A stretch of 64,000 nucleotides of DNA from Grimontia indica (GTDB taxonomy: Bacteria > Pseudomonadota > Gammaproteobacteria > Enterobacterales > Vibrionaceae): positions 1 through 64,000 of the forward strand of contig NZ_ANFM02000033.1 in the NCBI RefSeq assembly GCF_000333895.2, read 5' to 3'. The position numbers were made by a program, and so were the translations under genes. The notes under the pieces are model-generated. The model saw nothing but the letters and a program-made list of their open reading frames with translations, had not been told where the DNA came from and searched no databases. Each line of letters begins with the position of its first letter. Positions within the stretch are counted from its first letter, which is position 1. Below are positions 47,806-56,543 of this stretch, in pieces.

Positions 47806-48696
47806 ATGGAAATGAAAAAACTGGATGTGATGGAGTTAATGCTACTCGCTGCACTTTGGGGAGGCTCATTCATCCTTATTCGTTATGCAGTGCCGGACTT
47901 TGGCCCATTGGCTTTAATACTGGTGCGAGTTGGCCTCGGCGCACTGTTTTTGCTTCCGCTATTACAACTCAAAGGGCATACCGCCGCTTTCCGTGAGCAT
48001 TGGTTTCACGCTTGTGTCGTCGGGCTTTTTAGTTCGGCTATTCCATTTATTCTTTTTGCCTATGCCATGGTCAGTGTGACCGGGAGTTTTGCATCTATTG
48101 TGAATGCAGGTACGCCTATCTGGGGGGCGATTATTGCCTATCTTTGGCTTGGCGAGTCGCTGAACCGTGATCGGATATTGGGTTTGTTACTGGGTGTACT
48201 AGGGGTGATCATCCTGGTTTGGGGCAAGCTGGATTTTGGCGATCAAGGTCTGGGTTGGCCGGTCGTTGCTGTGCTGGGCGCTACTTTGATGTATGGCATC
48301 TCCGCGAGTTATACAAAGCGATTCCTGACCGGAGTTCCACCATTGGTGACAGCAACAGGCAGTCAGGTTGGGTCAACAATTGTTCTGCTGCCTCTGGGAC
48401 TGCTTTTTTGGCCAGAAACTGCGCCAGATTCTGCAGCCTGGATCGCGGCAGCCATTTTGGGGATTGCATCTACCGGCTTTGCTTACATCCTGTTTTTTAG
48501 ACTGATTAGCAGGGTAGGGCCAACCAATACGATCGCAGTCACTTTCCTTATTCCGCTATTTGCTGCGGTTTGGGGTGTTGCCTTCCTGGGGGAAATCATC
48601 ACACCGAGAATGTTGGCGGGGGGATTAACGATCTTTGCTGGTACTGCCCTAACGACGGGAATAGTGAGTTTCGGACGAAGGGAAAAGCGAGCATAA
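47806..48696 (+). CDS. EamA/DMT-superfamily membrane transporter
   Basis: The 296-residue protein has about ten hydrophobic helices arranged as two EamA repeats. The first begins MELMLLAALWGGSFILIRYAVPDFGPLALILVRVGLGAL and the second about residue 150 (WPVVAVLGATLMYGISASYTKRFL). The conserved TPIWGAIIAYLWLGE and TFLIPLFAAVWGVAFLGE segments end the repeats. Family members export amino acids or other metabolites; the substrate is unknown. AGGGAAA precedes the ATG. It is convergent to the MarR-type gene and shares its terminator. Confidence 0.88.
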   Translation: MEMKKLDVMELMLLAALWGGSFILIRYAVPDFGPLALILVRVGLGALFLLPLLQLKGHTAAFREHWFHACVVGLFSSAIPFILFAYAMVSVTGSFASIVNAGTPIWGAIIAYLWLGESLNRDRILGLLLGVLGVIILVWGKLDFGDQGLGWPVVAVLGATLMYGISASYTKRFLTGVPPLVTATGSQVGSTIVLLPLGLLFWPETAPDSAAWIAAAILGIASTGFAYILFFRLISRVGPTNTIAVTFLIPLFAAVWGVAFLGEIITPRMLAGGLTIFAGTALTTGIVSFGRREKRA

Positions 48697-48697
48697 A

Positions 48698-48720
48698 AAA
48701 AGAGCCCGAATGGGCTCTTT
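48698..48720. terminator. Bidirectional terminator EamA gene / marR-type gene
   Basis: AAAGAGCCC pairs with GGGCTCTTT around GAAT, with a long A run before it and T residues after it. Confidence 0.8.
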
Positions 48721-48737
48721 CCGATCCTGTTTTTTCA

Positions 48738-49229
48738 TCACTCAGAGCGTACAGGCTCGGCGGATGTAAGAGGTGTCACTTCCAAAAGCGGTGCTGCGTC
48801 AATGTTGTCAGCGTTCATCATCGAAGAGATGCGCTGGACAGAAGAGATCAGTAGGGACTGTTCCCACTCTTCGAGAGACTGGAAGCGGGAAATAAAGCTT
48901 TCCTGCAAAGGCTTTGGAGCCTGCTCTAATGCTTTCACACCTTCAGGTGTTAAATGGGCATGAACTTTACGCTTATCCAGATTACTTCTCACACGCACAA
49001 TCAGGTTACGGTTGGCCAAGCGATCAAGAATTGTGGTCGCTGTTGCCTGACTCATGTTGGTGTGGTTGGAAAGCTGACGAATGGTGACTTCGCCCAGTTC
49101 CTGGATTGCACGCATCAGAACCAACTGGGGTCCTGTCAAACCTGCTTCTTTATTCAGTTTTCTAGAATGCAGATCGATAGCGCGGATGATTTGTCGTAGT
49201 GCAACCAGAACCTCTTCGTGCTTCTCCAT
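48738..49229 (-). CDS. MarR-family regulator, CosR/EctR-like
   Basis: The 163-residue protein is a MarR winged-helix regulator: dimerisation helix MEKHEEVLVALRQIIRAIDLHSRKLNKEAGLTGPQLVLMRAI, recognition region VTIRQLSNHTNMSQATATTILDRL and wing VRVRSNLDKRKVHAHLTPEG. The N-terminal segment strongly recalls CosR of Vibrio, which represses ectoine (compatible solute) genes; this identification is from memory. No ectoine genes are in the window. It is transcribed divergently from the iron operon, 458 bases apart. Confidence 0.75.
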   Translation of the reverse strand: MEKHEEVLVALRQIIRAIDLHSRKLNKEAGLTGPQLVLMRAIQELGEVTIRQLSNHTNMSQATATTILDRLANRNLIVRVRSNLDKRKVHAHLTPEGVKALEQAPKPLQESFISRFQSLEEWEQSLLISSVQRISSMMNADNIDAAPLLEVTPLTSAEPVRSE

Positions 49230-49687
49230 AGAAGCCTCTCCTTTAGACAGCAGGATGTTAAAAATCGCGGGGATTATCGATATAAAAGATCAAGATTTAA
49301 AGACCTTTTACACAGGAATATTGCTGATAGGGCAATAAGCTTAAAAGACGGAGACTTTCATCACTGATTCACAGCAGAATGTGCGCCGTTGTTGAAGGAA
49401 AAATCCCAGCGATTATCGGATATTAACTTGTATTTCTCACTTTAACTTTAGGTCAACCTTACACCCAAGGCTCAATCTGTCTCAAGCGATGTGACACGAA
49501 CCTTCACCCGAACCTCTCATTCATCCTTGAAATAAAATGAAAGTCCCAAAATTTCAACGAATGATTACGTTTGGTCAATCTAAATGATAAAAACTATCAA
49601 TATCATTTGAATTTACTCGAGTGTGAATGTAATAATTGTTGTCGATCGCAATAATTTGTTACAACTACACGCATTCAAGGAATGATT
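49230..49687. promoter_or_regulatory. Divergent regulatory region, marR-type gene / imelysin operon
   Basis: The 458-base region has the MarR-gene promoter on its left (AT-rich around 49270-49310) and a Fur-type box at 49582-49608 on its right. I see no coding sequence. Confidence 0.5.
49582..49608. promoter_or_regulatory. Fur box upstream of imelysin operon
   Basis: AAATGATA (49582-49589) and TATCATTT (49601-49608) are perfect inverted arms 11 bases apart, with an internal GATA-N5-TATC overlapping pair. This fits overlapping Fur sites built from TGATA/TATCA. It lies about 80 bases before the imelysin start. Iron-dependent repression is inferred. Confidence 0.7.
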
Positions 49688-50944
49688 ATGAAGCGCTCCA
49701 CTTTGGCAATTGCCAGCTCTATTTGGGTTCTTTCTTCTGTTTCAACCACTGCAATGGCGGCAACGCCGGACGAAGTCGTAAACCACTACGCAAATCTGGC
49801 TCATGCTGTTTACAGTGATGCGCAACAATCTGCGATGAAGTTGGATTCCGCGATTGAAGCCCTCATCGAATCTCCATCTCAAGCCAACCTAGATGCTGCA
49901 AAAGCAGCTTGGGTTGCTGCACGCGTACCTTATCAACAATCTGAAGTATTCCGTTTTGGTAACGCTATTGTGGACGACTGGGAAGGTCAGCTGAATGCTT
50001 GGCCACTGGATGAAGGCTTGATCGACTATGTAGCAACGGATTATCAATACGAACTGGGTAATGGTGGTGCAGTAGCGAACATCGTGTCTAACACTAGCAT
50101 TCAGGTAGGTAGCGAGAAGTTGGATGTCACCGCTATTACGCCTGAGTTATTGGCTTCTTTGAACGAAATTGGTGGGTCTGAAGCGAATGTGGCGACAGGT
50201 TATCACGCTATCGAGTTCTTACTTTGGGGTCAGGATCTGAATGGCACTCAATCTGGTGCGGGTGAGCGTCCTTACACTGATTTTGCCTACGGCGAAGAAT
50301 GTACCAACAACAATTGTGACCGCCGACGTGAATACCTGAAAGCCGCTTCTGATTTGCTCATAGAAGATTTAACTTGGATGGAAAAGCAATGGTCTGCGAA
50401 TGAGTCAGGCAACTACCGCGAAACCCTTTTGAAAGAAGACACCACAAACGGTCTGCGTAAGATGCTGTTTGGCATGGGCTCACTTTCACTCGGTGAGTTG
50501 GCAGGCGAACGCATGAAAGTCGCGTTAGAGGCGAACTCGACGGAAGACGAGCATGATTGTTTTTCTGACAACACGCACAACTCCCACTATTACAACGAGC
50601 AAGGTATCTACAACGTACTGACTGGCTCTTATCAGCGTATTGATGGTTCTGAACTGACGGGCCCTTCACTGCTGGATATGGTGAAGAAGAAAAACGATAA
50701 AGCGGCTGCACAAATCAAAGCTGATTTCGACTCTGCCCGCACTGCCGTTTACCAACTCGTAGAATCTGCTGAGAAAGACAATGTGCATTTTGACCAGCTT
50801 ATTGCGTCCGACAACGCTGATGGTAACAAGCTGGTGAACAACGCCATTTCTGCACTGGTTCAACAAACCCGCAGTATTGAAACGGTCGCTGCGGAGTTAG
50901 GGATTTCCAACCTGAACCCTGACAGCGCTGATCATCAGTTCTGA
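49688..50944 (+). CDS. Imelysin-family periplasmic iron-regulated protein, IrpA-like
   Basis: The 418-residue protein has a cleavable signal peptide (MKRSTLAIASSIWVLSSVSTTAMA) and an imelysin domain (M75 type). The signature GxHxxE is intact as GYHAIEFLLWGQD (Gly171, His173, Glu176). The middle has a Cys-rich stretch ECTNNNCDRRREY. Relatives are iron-induced periplasmic or surface proteins, some called IrpA; peptidase activity is disputed, and iron or heme binding is suspected. The ATG at 49688 has AAGGA six bases upstream; the ATG at 49682 is too close. It heads a four-gene operon behind a Fur box. Confidence 0.88.
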   Translation: MKRSTLAIASSIWVLSSVSTTAMAATPDEVVNHYANLAHAVYSDAQQSAMKLDSAIEALIESPSQANLDAAKAAWVAARVPYQQSEVFRFGNAIVDDWEGQLNAWPLDEGLIDYVATDYQYELGNGGAVANIVSNTSIQVGSEKLDVTAITPELLASLNEIGGSEANVATGYHAIEFLLWGQDLNGTQSGAGERPYTDFAYGEECTNNNCDRRREYLKAASDLLIEDLTWMEKQWSANESGNYRETLLKEDTTNGLRKMLFGMGSLSLGELAGERMKVALEANSTEDEHDCFSDNTHNSHYYNEQGIYNVLTGSYQRIDGSELTGPSLLDMVKKKNDKAAAQIKADFDSARTAVYQLVESAEKDNVHFDQLIASDNADGNKLVNNAISALVQQTRSIETVAAELGISNLNPDSADHQF

Positions 50945-50965
50945 GTTTGATTCTTATGTTTTACC

Positions 50966-50999
50966 AAGCCTCCCTGGGTTTTAGGCCTTAGGGAGGCTT
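50966..50999 (+). other. Strong intercistronic hairpin in iron operon
   Basis: AAGCCTCCCT (50966-50975) pairs perfectly with AGGGAGGCTT (50990-50999), with a 14-base loop that can pair further. No long T run follows, so it may be a partial terminator or an mRNA-processing signal that makes the first gene more abundant than the rest. Confidence 0.5.
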
Positions 51000-51027
51000 C
51001 TGTCGTTTAGCTGGTTTCAATGTCGTT

Positions 51028-52404
51028 ATGAAATATATTCCTTTCGCTTTTGCTGTAATTGCCTGTTCTGCCAACGCCTCTGCTATTAAATCCGGTGGAG
51101 ATACCACGACCAACAAGCAGGGTGTCAATGCCTTCTCACAACCTGCCACCAACCTTCCTATGATTGAGCGCATCGACTTCAGCGTCGGTAACAGCTTTTT
51201 CAGAAACCCTTGGGTAAGTGCGCCTGCTTCGACGGATGCAAGGGATGGACTGGGCCCACTTTTCAACACAAATGGTTGCCAGAACTGCCATATCAAAGAT
51301 GGGCGCGGTCATTTACCCAAACCAGGCGATGACAACGCCGTTTCTATGCTGATCCGCCTTAGTATCCCTGCAATGACAGATGCGCAGAAAAAAGCGCTGA
51401 TCATGTCAGGTAACATCCCTGACCCGGTTTATGGCGGCCAACTCCAGGACTTCGCACTTCCGGGGGAGAAGCCAGAAGGTCGGATTGCCCTGAGTTTCGA
51501 GAAACACAATGAAACGTTCAAAGACGGTTATTCGGTAGAGCTTCGAAAACCTGTCATCACTATCGAAGATCTCAATTACGGAGACATGCACCCTCATATA
51601 GAGAAATCTGTTCGTATGGCGCCACCTATGATTGGTCTTGGTTTGCTTGAGTCTGTCACTGAGCAAACGATGAGGGGTATTGCCGAAGCGCAAATCAAAG
51701 AGGGCAAAGGCGTATCAGGGCGTCCAAACGAAGTGTGGGATGTTCTGCAGGAAAAAACCGTCGTTGGACGCTTTGGATGGAAAGCCGGCCAACCCACACT
51801 GATGCAGCAAAACGCGGCGGCATTTAATGGTGATCTTGGCTTAACCAGTGCTTTGTTCCCCGCGGAGAACTGCACTTCAGCCCAAACACTCTGTGAACGG
51901 CTGCCAAATGGCGGTACCCCTGAAGTCACAGAAAAGGTGCTTAATTTCGTTGAGTTCTATTCCCAGCATCTAGCTGTGCCTATGCGTCGAAACCTCGACG
52001 ATCCCAAAGTGCAACTAGGGGAGAAGCTCTTCACCGACGCAGGCTGTGAAAGTTGCCATCAATCAACGCTTCAAACCGGAGAGCGCACTGATAGGCCAGC
52101 GCTGAGCAATCAAATTATTCATCCTTATACAGATTTGCTGCTTCATGACATGGGTGAAGGATTGGCAGACAACCGCGGTGAATTCATTGCCAACGGGCAG
52201 GAATGGCGAACTGCGCCGTTGTGGGGCTTGGGCTACACCGAAGAGGTGAATGGACATACCGAGTATCTGCATGATGGGCGGGCAAGAAACGTAATGGAAG
52301 CGGTTCTGTGGCATGGCGGCGAAGCCGAGAACAGCAAACAACACGTTTTGGGATTCGATAAAACGCAGCGCGAAGCCCTGATTGCTTTCCTGAATTCGTT
52401 GTAG
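51028..52404 (+). CDS. Di-heme oxidoreductase-family c-type cytochrome (DUF1111)
   Basis: The 458-residue protein begins with a signal peptide (MKYIPFAFAVIACSANASA) and has two c-type heme motifs, CQNCH (84-88) and CESCH (340-344), as in the COG3488 family related to di-heme peroxidases and MauG. Conserved context GLGPLFNTNGCQNCHIKDGRGH and APLWGLGYTEEVNGHTEYLHDGRARNVMEAVLWHGGEA is typical. It should be periplasmic and redox-active. It lies between two imelysin-type genes, a recurring arrangement, suggesting redox handling of iron or of an iron-bearing ligand (inference). Confidence 0.88.
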   Translation: MKYIPFAFAVIACSANASAIKSGGDTTTNKQGVNAFSQPATNLPMIERIDFSVGNSFFRNPWVSAPASTDARDGLGPLFNTNGCQNCHIKDGRGHLPKPGDDNAVSMLIRLSIPAMTDAQKKALIMSGNIPDPVYGGQLQDFALPGEKPEGRIALSFEKHNETFKDGYSVELRKPVITIEDLNYGDMHPHIEKSVRMAPPMIGLGLLESVTEQTMRGIAEAQIKEGKGVSGRPNEVWDVLQEKTVVGRFGWKAGQPTLMQQNAAAFNGDLGLTSALFPAENCTSAQTLCERLPNGGTPEVTEKVLNFVEFYSQHLAVPMRRNLDDPKVQLGEKLFTDAGCESCHQSTLQTGERTDRPALSNQIIHPYTDLLLHDMGEGLADNRGEFIANGQEWRTAPLWGLGYTEEVNGHTEYLHDGRARNVMEAVLWHGGEAENSKQHVLGFDKTQREALIAFLNSL

Positions 52405-52415
52405 GAGCGGTAGCC

Positions 52416-53429
52416 ATGTTTGTTCAATCACCAATGAAAACACTCACGCTAAGCGTGACGCTGTCACTACTGTCGGGTTGTTTCAGTGAAGCAGCATTGA
52501 AAGAGAGTGAGCTGGTAATGTGGGAGATGCAAAAGCAATCCACTAAGCGATTTCTCGAAGCTGCAAGAGCGTTGGAAGGAAGTGTTCGTGGACTCTGCAA
52601 AACACCTTCTGAAGAAAAACTGAATCAAGCGCAGAGCATGTGGATCGAAACCATGAGGGCTTGGCAGCCTTTTGTGGGAGGGAATTCTGGCAACGAAGCG
52701 GCTATGTCGATCAGTTGGAACATCCAGTTTTATCCTGACAAGAAAAACACTACGGGTCGTCAGTTGACCCAGCTCTTGAAGAAAGATGCGGTTCCAACTG
52801 CTGATGAGTTGGCTCAGCAAAGTGTTGCTGTGCAGGGGCTTGGCGCGATTGAATGGTTGCTGTTTGACGAGGCAGATGTCGAGTCCATGGAAATGCGTTG
52901 TCCTCTTACGCTGTCGGTAGTCGGTCGAAGTGTGAAATCAGCAGAGGCGCTGGACAGCGCGTGGCAGGTCAACCCTTGGAATGACCTGACTGGGAAGCAA
53001 CTGGAAGCAGAGACGCTTCGCAGCGTGACCTCCCAACTCGATGCAATTTCAAAGACCTTATCATTACCAATGGGCAAGCCGGGTTTCCCCAAGCCTTATC
53101 AGGCTCAGGCTTGGCGCTCTGGTCAATCGAATGCGTTTTTGAGAGATGGACTGGTGTCTTTACAACAACGGTACGAATCCATACTCCAACCACTGTTGGT
53201 TGAAAAAGGACATACCGAACTTGCTCACCGTTTGGATTTCCATTTCGAGTCGGCGGTGAAAAGTGTTCCGGAAAGCATGTCAATGGCACCGCTACTGGTA
53301 GATAAGTCGGGCTATCAGTCATTGATGATTGTTGCTAACAACATTGATTATCTGCAAACCGCACTGAGTGACGAAGTAGGGCCAACGTTGGGCTTGGTGG
53401 TTGGGTTTAATTCAACGGATGGAGACTAA
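52416..53429 (+). CDS. Imelysin-like lipoprotein lacking the motif histidine
   Basis: The 337-residue protein has a signal sequence with lipobox LLSGC (Cys22), so it is membrane-anchored in the periplasm. The imelysin-like domain is helical; the family motif reads GLGAIEWLLF (141-150), keeping Glu146 but with Gly143 in place of His. It is therefore diverged in the presumed metal site compared with the first gene of the operon. The ATG at 52416 follows AGGAG by eight bases; an internal ATG at 52434 would also keep the lipobox. It starts 11 bases after the di-heme gene. Confidence 0.82.
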   Translation: MFVQSPMKTLTLSVTLSLLSGCFSEAALKESELVMWEMQKQSTKRFLEAARALEGSVRGLCKTPSEEKLNQAQSMWIETMRAWQPFVGGNSGNEAAMSISWNIQFYPDKKNTTGRQLTQLLKKDAVPTADELAQQSVAVQGLGAIEWLLFDEADVESMEMRCPLTLSVVGRSVKSAEALDSAWQVNPWNDLTGKQLEAETLRSVTSQLDAISKTLSLPMGKPGFPKPYQAQAWRSGQSNAFLRDGLVSLQQRYESILQPLLVEKGHTELAHRLDFHFESAVKSVPESMSMAPLLVDKSGYQSLMIVANNIDYLQTALSDEVGPTLGLVVGFNSTDGD

Positions 53430-53432
53430 AGG

Positions 53433-54521
53433 GTGAGTATGAGCCAAAAGCGTCGCCGCTTGTTATTGTCTTCATTGGGTTTGCTTACTACAGGAGCTTT
53501 AGCTGGTGGTTGGCGTGTTTATCTGAATGAAGCCGATAAAGCCAAACCAGCGTTTCTTGGCTGTGCCAAAACATCAGACGGAAGTTTCGCGGTAACGGCA
53601 GCGAATTCAAATGGGGAGGTTTGCTTCCAAACCTCATTACCCGGACGTGGGCACGGCATAGCAATAAACCAGAATAGATCGCTTGCCTATGTGTTTGCGC
53701 GGCGTCCAGGACAATTCATTGAAAGCGTCGATCTGGAAACAGGCGCCGTTCGCAACACGACTTCGCCGCCAGCTGGAAAATTCTTCTACGGGCACGGCGA
53801 CGTACTAAGAAACCAACTCTTTGTCGTAGAGGGAGATATCGCAACGAGTGAAGGCAGTATTGGCATTTATCACACCCATCGAAATGGCTCATTGACCCGT
53901 GTGCGTGAAATTTCTGGCTTTGGTATCGGTCCTCATGAAATGAAGGTTATCAATGGCACTACTCTGGCAGTCGCTGTTGGTGGGATCCGCACTGAAGGCA
54001 GGAAGAAATTGAATCTGGATTCGATGCAGCCGTCATTGGCGTTGTTGGATATTGAGTCAGGACAGGTGAAAGAGAAATACACCTTAGAAGATCCAAAACT
54101 GAGTATTCGCCACTTGGCATTGAGCCCAAAAGATGACGTGGTGATTGCGCAGCAATATCAAGGAGACGCTGAGAACATCGTTCCATTATTGTCAATAAAA
54201 AGACCAGGACGTGACATTACGCATCTCAAAGCCAGTAGAGAACAGTGGACGCGTTTTCAGCAATACATTGGCAGTGTTGCGTGTACAGAATCGCAGATAG
54301 TTGCGACTTCTCCACGTGGAAATTGTTTTGGAATTTGGGACTTAGCCTCAGGCGTACTTACTGAGATGGGATCATTGATCGATGCCTCGGGTGCGGCTGC
54401 GGAGAAGGACCTTTTTGCTCTCAGTGCGGGTAGTGGGCGATTAGTCATACGTAATCATCAAAAAAGTATTGCTTTTCAGCCTTCTAGCGTCGTTTGGGAT
54501 AATCATTGGGTCATGCTTTAG
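53433..54521 (+). CDS. DUF1513 predicted beta-propeller, Tat-type signal
   Basis: The 362-residue protein starts with SQKRRRLLLSSLGLLTTGALAGG, a twin-arginine-like signal, and continues with repeated beta-rich segments (GRGHGIAINQNRSLAYVFARRPGQFIESVDLETGAVRNTTSPPAGKFFYGHGDV; GIGPHEMKVINGTTLAVAVGGIRT; LSIRHLALSPKDDVVIAQQYQG), fitting a periplasmic beta-propeller of the DUF1513 family. The function is unknown; the family is found with imelysin and di-heme genes. The start is GTG at 53433, or ATG at 53439; both have purine-rich sequences upstream. It ends the iron-regulated operon. Confidence 0.82.
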   Translation: MSMSQKRRRLLLSSLGLLTTGALAGGWRVYLNEADKAKPAFLGCAKTSDGSFAVTAANSNGEVCFQTSLPGRGHGIAINQNRSLAYVFARRPGQFIESVDLETGAVRNTTSPPAGKFFYGHGDVLRNQLFVVEGDIATSEGSIGIYHTHRNGSLTRVREISGFGIGPHEMKVINGTTLAVAVGGIRTEGRKKLNLDSMQPSLALLDIESGQVKEKYTLEDPKLSIRHLALSPKDDVVIAQQYQGDAENIVPLLSIKRPGRDITHLKASREQWTRFQQYIGSVACTESQIVATSPRGNCFGIWDLASGVLTEMGSLIDASGAAAEKDLFALSAGSGRLVIRNHQKSIAFQPSSVVWDNHWVML

Positions 54522-54622
54522 GATGATGCTTTTCTAACCCTTTGTTTTCCAATATTCATAAAAATTCCGCCAGCGAAAACCGCGCCATTTGCCATACTAT
54601 GATCTCTAACCGGAGGTAGCGC

Positions 54623-56263
54623 ATGTTTTCTGCTCGTACGCTTATCAAGGCACTGTTTGTATATATTGCCATGCCATTGGCCGCTAACGCACTGGAAACT
54701 ATGGAGTCACCTAATAGTGTCTCTAAAGAAGCCGTGCTGTGGGTCAAACAGGCCGAGCCGGAGCCAGGTGTCGTCAATTTCACTTATGACGTCGCTAAAA
54801 TTTATGAGTATTTCTCTTATGCTCCTATCTGGCATGACTACCGTGCAAAAGACGAGCTTGAAACCCAGATAAATATTATCTCGTTGGCAGGTATCAGTCA
54901 GGATTTTGAATGGCGTGCGGTTATCTTGCGTCAGTTAAGAGCCAGTGGTGATTGGCGTGCGTACGACGTGTTCGCTACTGACAGCCTTCTTGCACTGATT
55001 GGTTACATCGAATCAATTCCTGAATTTGGCAAGAGTTGGTATTTCGGTACGGATATCAGTGAAGCTTTACCGCGCCCAACACTTACGCAAACCAATAATC
55101 TAATTGTTTCTGCCAGCAGAAACGAACTTTATGATTTTGTGTTTAAGTTGCGTCCGGATACGCCTCAGTACCGTGAAATGGCAAAAGCGATTGTTGCTCT
55201 TCAGGATCAAGAATCCATGTACTGGCCGAAGGTGACGCAGGGTGGGCTGATCAAGCACGGCGCAAAGCTCGAAAATCCGGATAACCTGATCACCAATCTT
55301 GAGCGCCAGGGTGTTTTGAGTACCTATGACGCGCAACGCCTGAAGATAGAGCAAGTGGGTTTTTACAATGCCTTGTTGGTTGAAGCAGTCAAACGTTTTC
55401 AAGAAAGACATGGCTTGAAGCGAGATGGTGTTATCGGCAACAAGACGCGTCGTTGGTTGAATATGTCGGTGAACTCCAGGATCCAAATTCTTGCCTTGAA
55501 TATGGAGCGTCTGCGTTTGTGGCCGACAGATCGTGAAAAAATCATTCTGGTAAACATTCCAAACTACGAAATGGAACTGTGGATGGACAGTCAACTTGTT
55601 CTCGACAGCAAAGTGGTTGTGGGTCGACCAAGCCGAAGGACGCCACTGTTTGAATCGCGCCTAGATTCCGTTGTCTTTAATCCGAGTTGGAATGTGCCAG
55701 TTAAGATCATGCGTGAAGACATTTTACCTAAGGTGCAACAGGACAACGAATATTTGGATAAACACTCTTATACCGTCCTGAGTAGCTGGGTAAATGGATC
55801 CGTGATTTCCTCTGAGGAGATTGATTGGGAGAGCGTGAGCCCGAATAATTTCCCATACCGTCTTCAGCAGTCGCCGGGTAACTTCAATGCACTTGGTCGC
55901 TACAAGTTCAATACGCCCAATGGCAATGCTATCTATTTGCATGACACGCCAGCCAAAGGTTTGTTCAGCAAATCGCGCCGCGCATACAGCTCAGGCTGCA
56001 TCAGAGTGCAGAAAGCGGAGATATTGGCGCAGGTGTTGTTGAGCCGGTCTGGGTTGGAGTTTGGCGACTACGAATATTACCAGCGTATTCCCGAGACTAA
56101 GTGGGTATCGCTGCGTAAGAAGATCCCTGTTCATACCATTTATCAGACTGCATGGGTGAATGACGACGGTGAAGTACAGTTTCGTGAAGACGTCTACCAC
56201 TACGACGCGCGCCCAAAGCGTAATGCAGCCTTTTCATTAACCGCTAAAAACCAACAGTCTTAA
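54623..56263 (+). CDS. ldtD: L,D-transpeptidase LdtD (YcbB)
   Basis: The 546-residue periplasmic enzyme makes 3-3 cross-links in peptidoglycan. A signal peptide (MFSARTLIKALFVYIAMPLAANA) is followed by a scaffold domain, a peptidoglycan-binding segment (VEAVKRFQERHGLKRDGVIGNKTRRWLN) and the YkuD catalytic domain with His440 in YLHDTPAKGLF and the catalytic Cys459 in SSGCIRV. E. coli YcbB is similar in layout but longer (about 615 residues). GGAGGT precedes the ATG. ycbK follows, as in E. coli. Confidence 0.94.
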   Translation: MFSARTLIKALFVYIAMPLAANALETMESPNSVSKEAVLWVKQAEPEPGVVNFTYDVAKIYEYFSYAPIWHDYRAKDELETQINIISLAGISQDFEWRAVILRQLRASGDWRAYDVFATDSLLALIGYIESIPEFGKSWYFGTDISEALPRPTLTQTNNLIVSASRNELYDFVFKLRPDTPQYREMAKAIVALQDQESMYWPKVTQGGLIKHGAKLENPDNLITNLERQGVLSTYDAQRLKIEQVGFYNALLVEAVKRFQERHGLKRDGVIGNKTRRWLNMSVNSRIQILALNMERLRLWPTDREKIILVNIPNYEMELWMDSQLVLDSKVVVGRPSRRTPLFESRLDSVVFNPSWNVPVKIMREDILPKVQQDNEYLDKHSYTVLSSWVNGSVISSEEIDWESVSPNNFPYRLQQSPGNFNALGRYKFNTPNGNAIYLHDTPAKGLFSKSRRAYSSGCIRVQKAEILAQVLLSRSGLEFGDYEYYQRIPETKWVSLRKKIPVHTIYQTAWVNDDGEVQFREDVYHYDARPKRNAAFSLTAKNQQS

Positions 56264-56277
56264 CCGCTTCAAACCGG

Positions 56278-56320
56278 ATTGTGGTGAGTGTCAGTGTGAT
56301 GCTTACCACAATTGCATATT
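56278..56320 (+). terminator. Terminator after ldtD
   Basis: ATTGTGGTGAG (56278-56288) pairs with CTTACCACAAT (56302-56312) with one G-T pair around a 13-base loop, then TGCATATTTTT follows. The remaining 220 bases to ycbK hold its promoter region. Confidence 0.6.
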
Positions 56321-56543
56321 TTTACACTCTCCTGACAAAGTCTAAAACCCGGTGAAAATCATCAGGAAACGGTGTTATTTACAGTAGCTTGCTCATTATC
56401 GAGACATTTTGGGGTTTGATAAACATTTTCAATATCGCTAGATTCCTCTTGTTTTAAGAGTTGTAACGGGAAAAGCACCGCTTTTAGCGTAGTTAGCAAC
56501 TCTGATGTTGTATTTAGTACTTTGTGGGAAATTGTTAGTTGTT

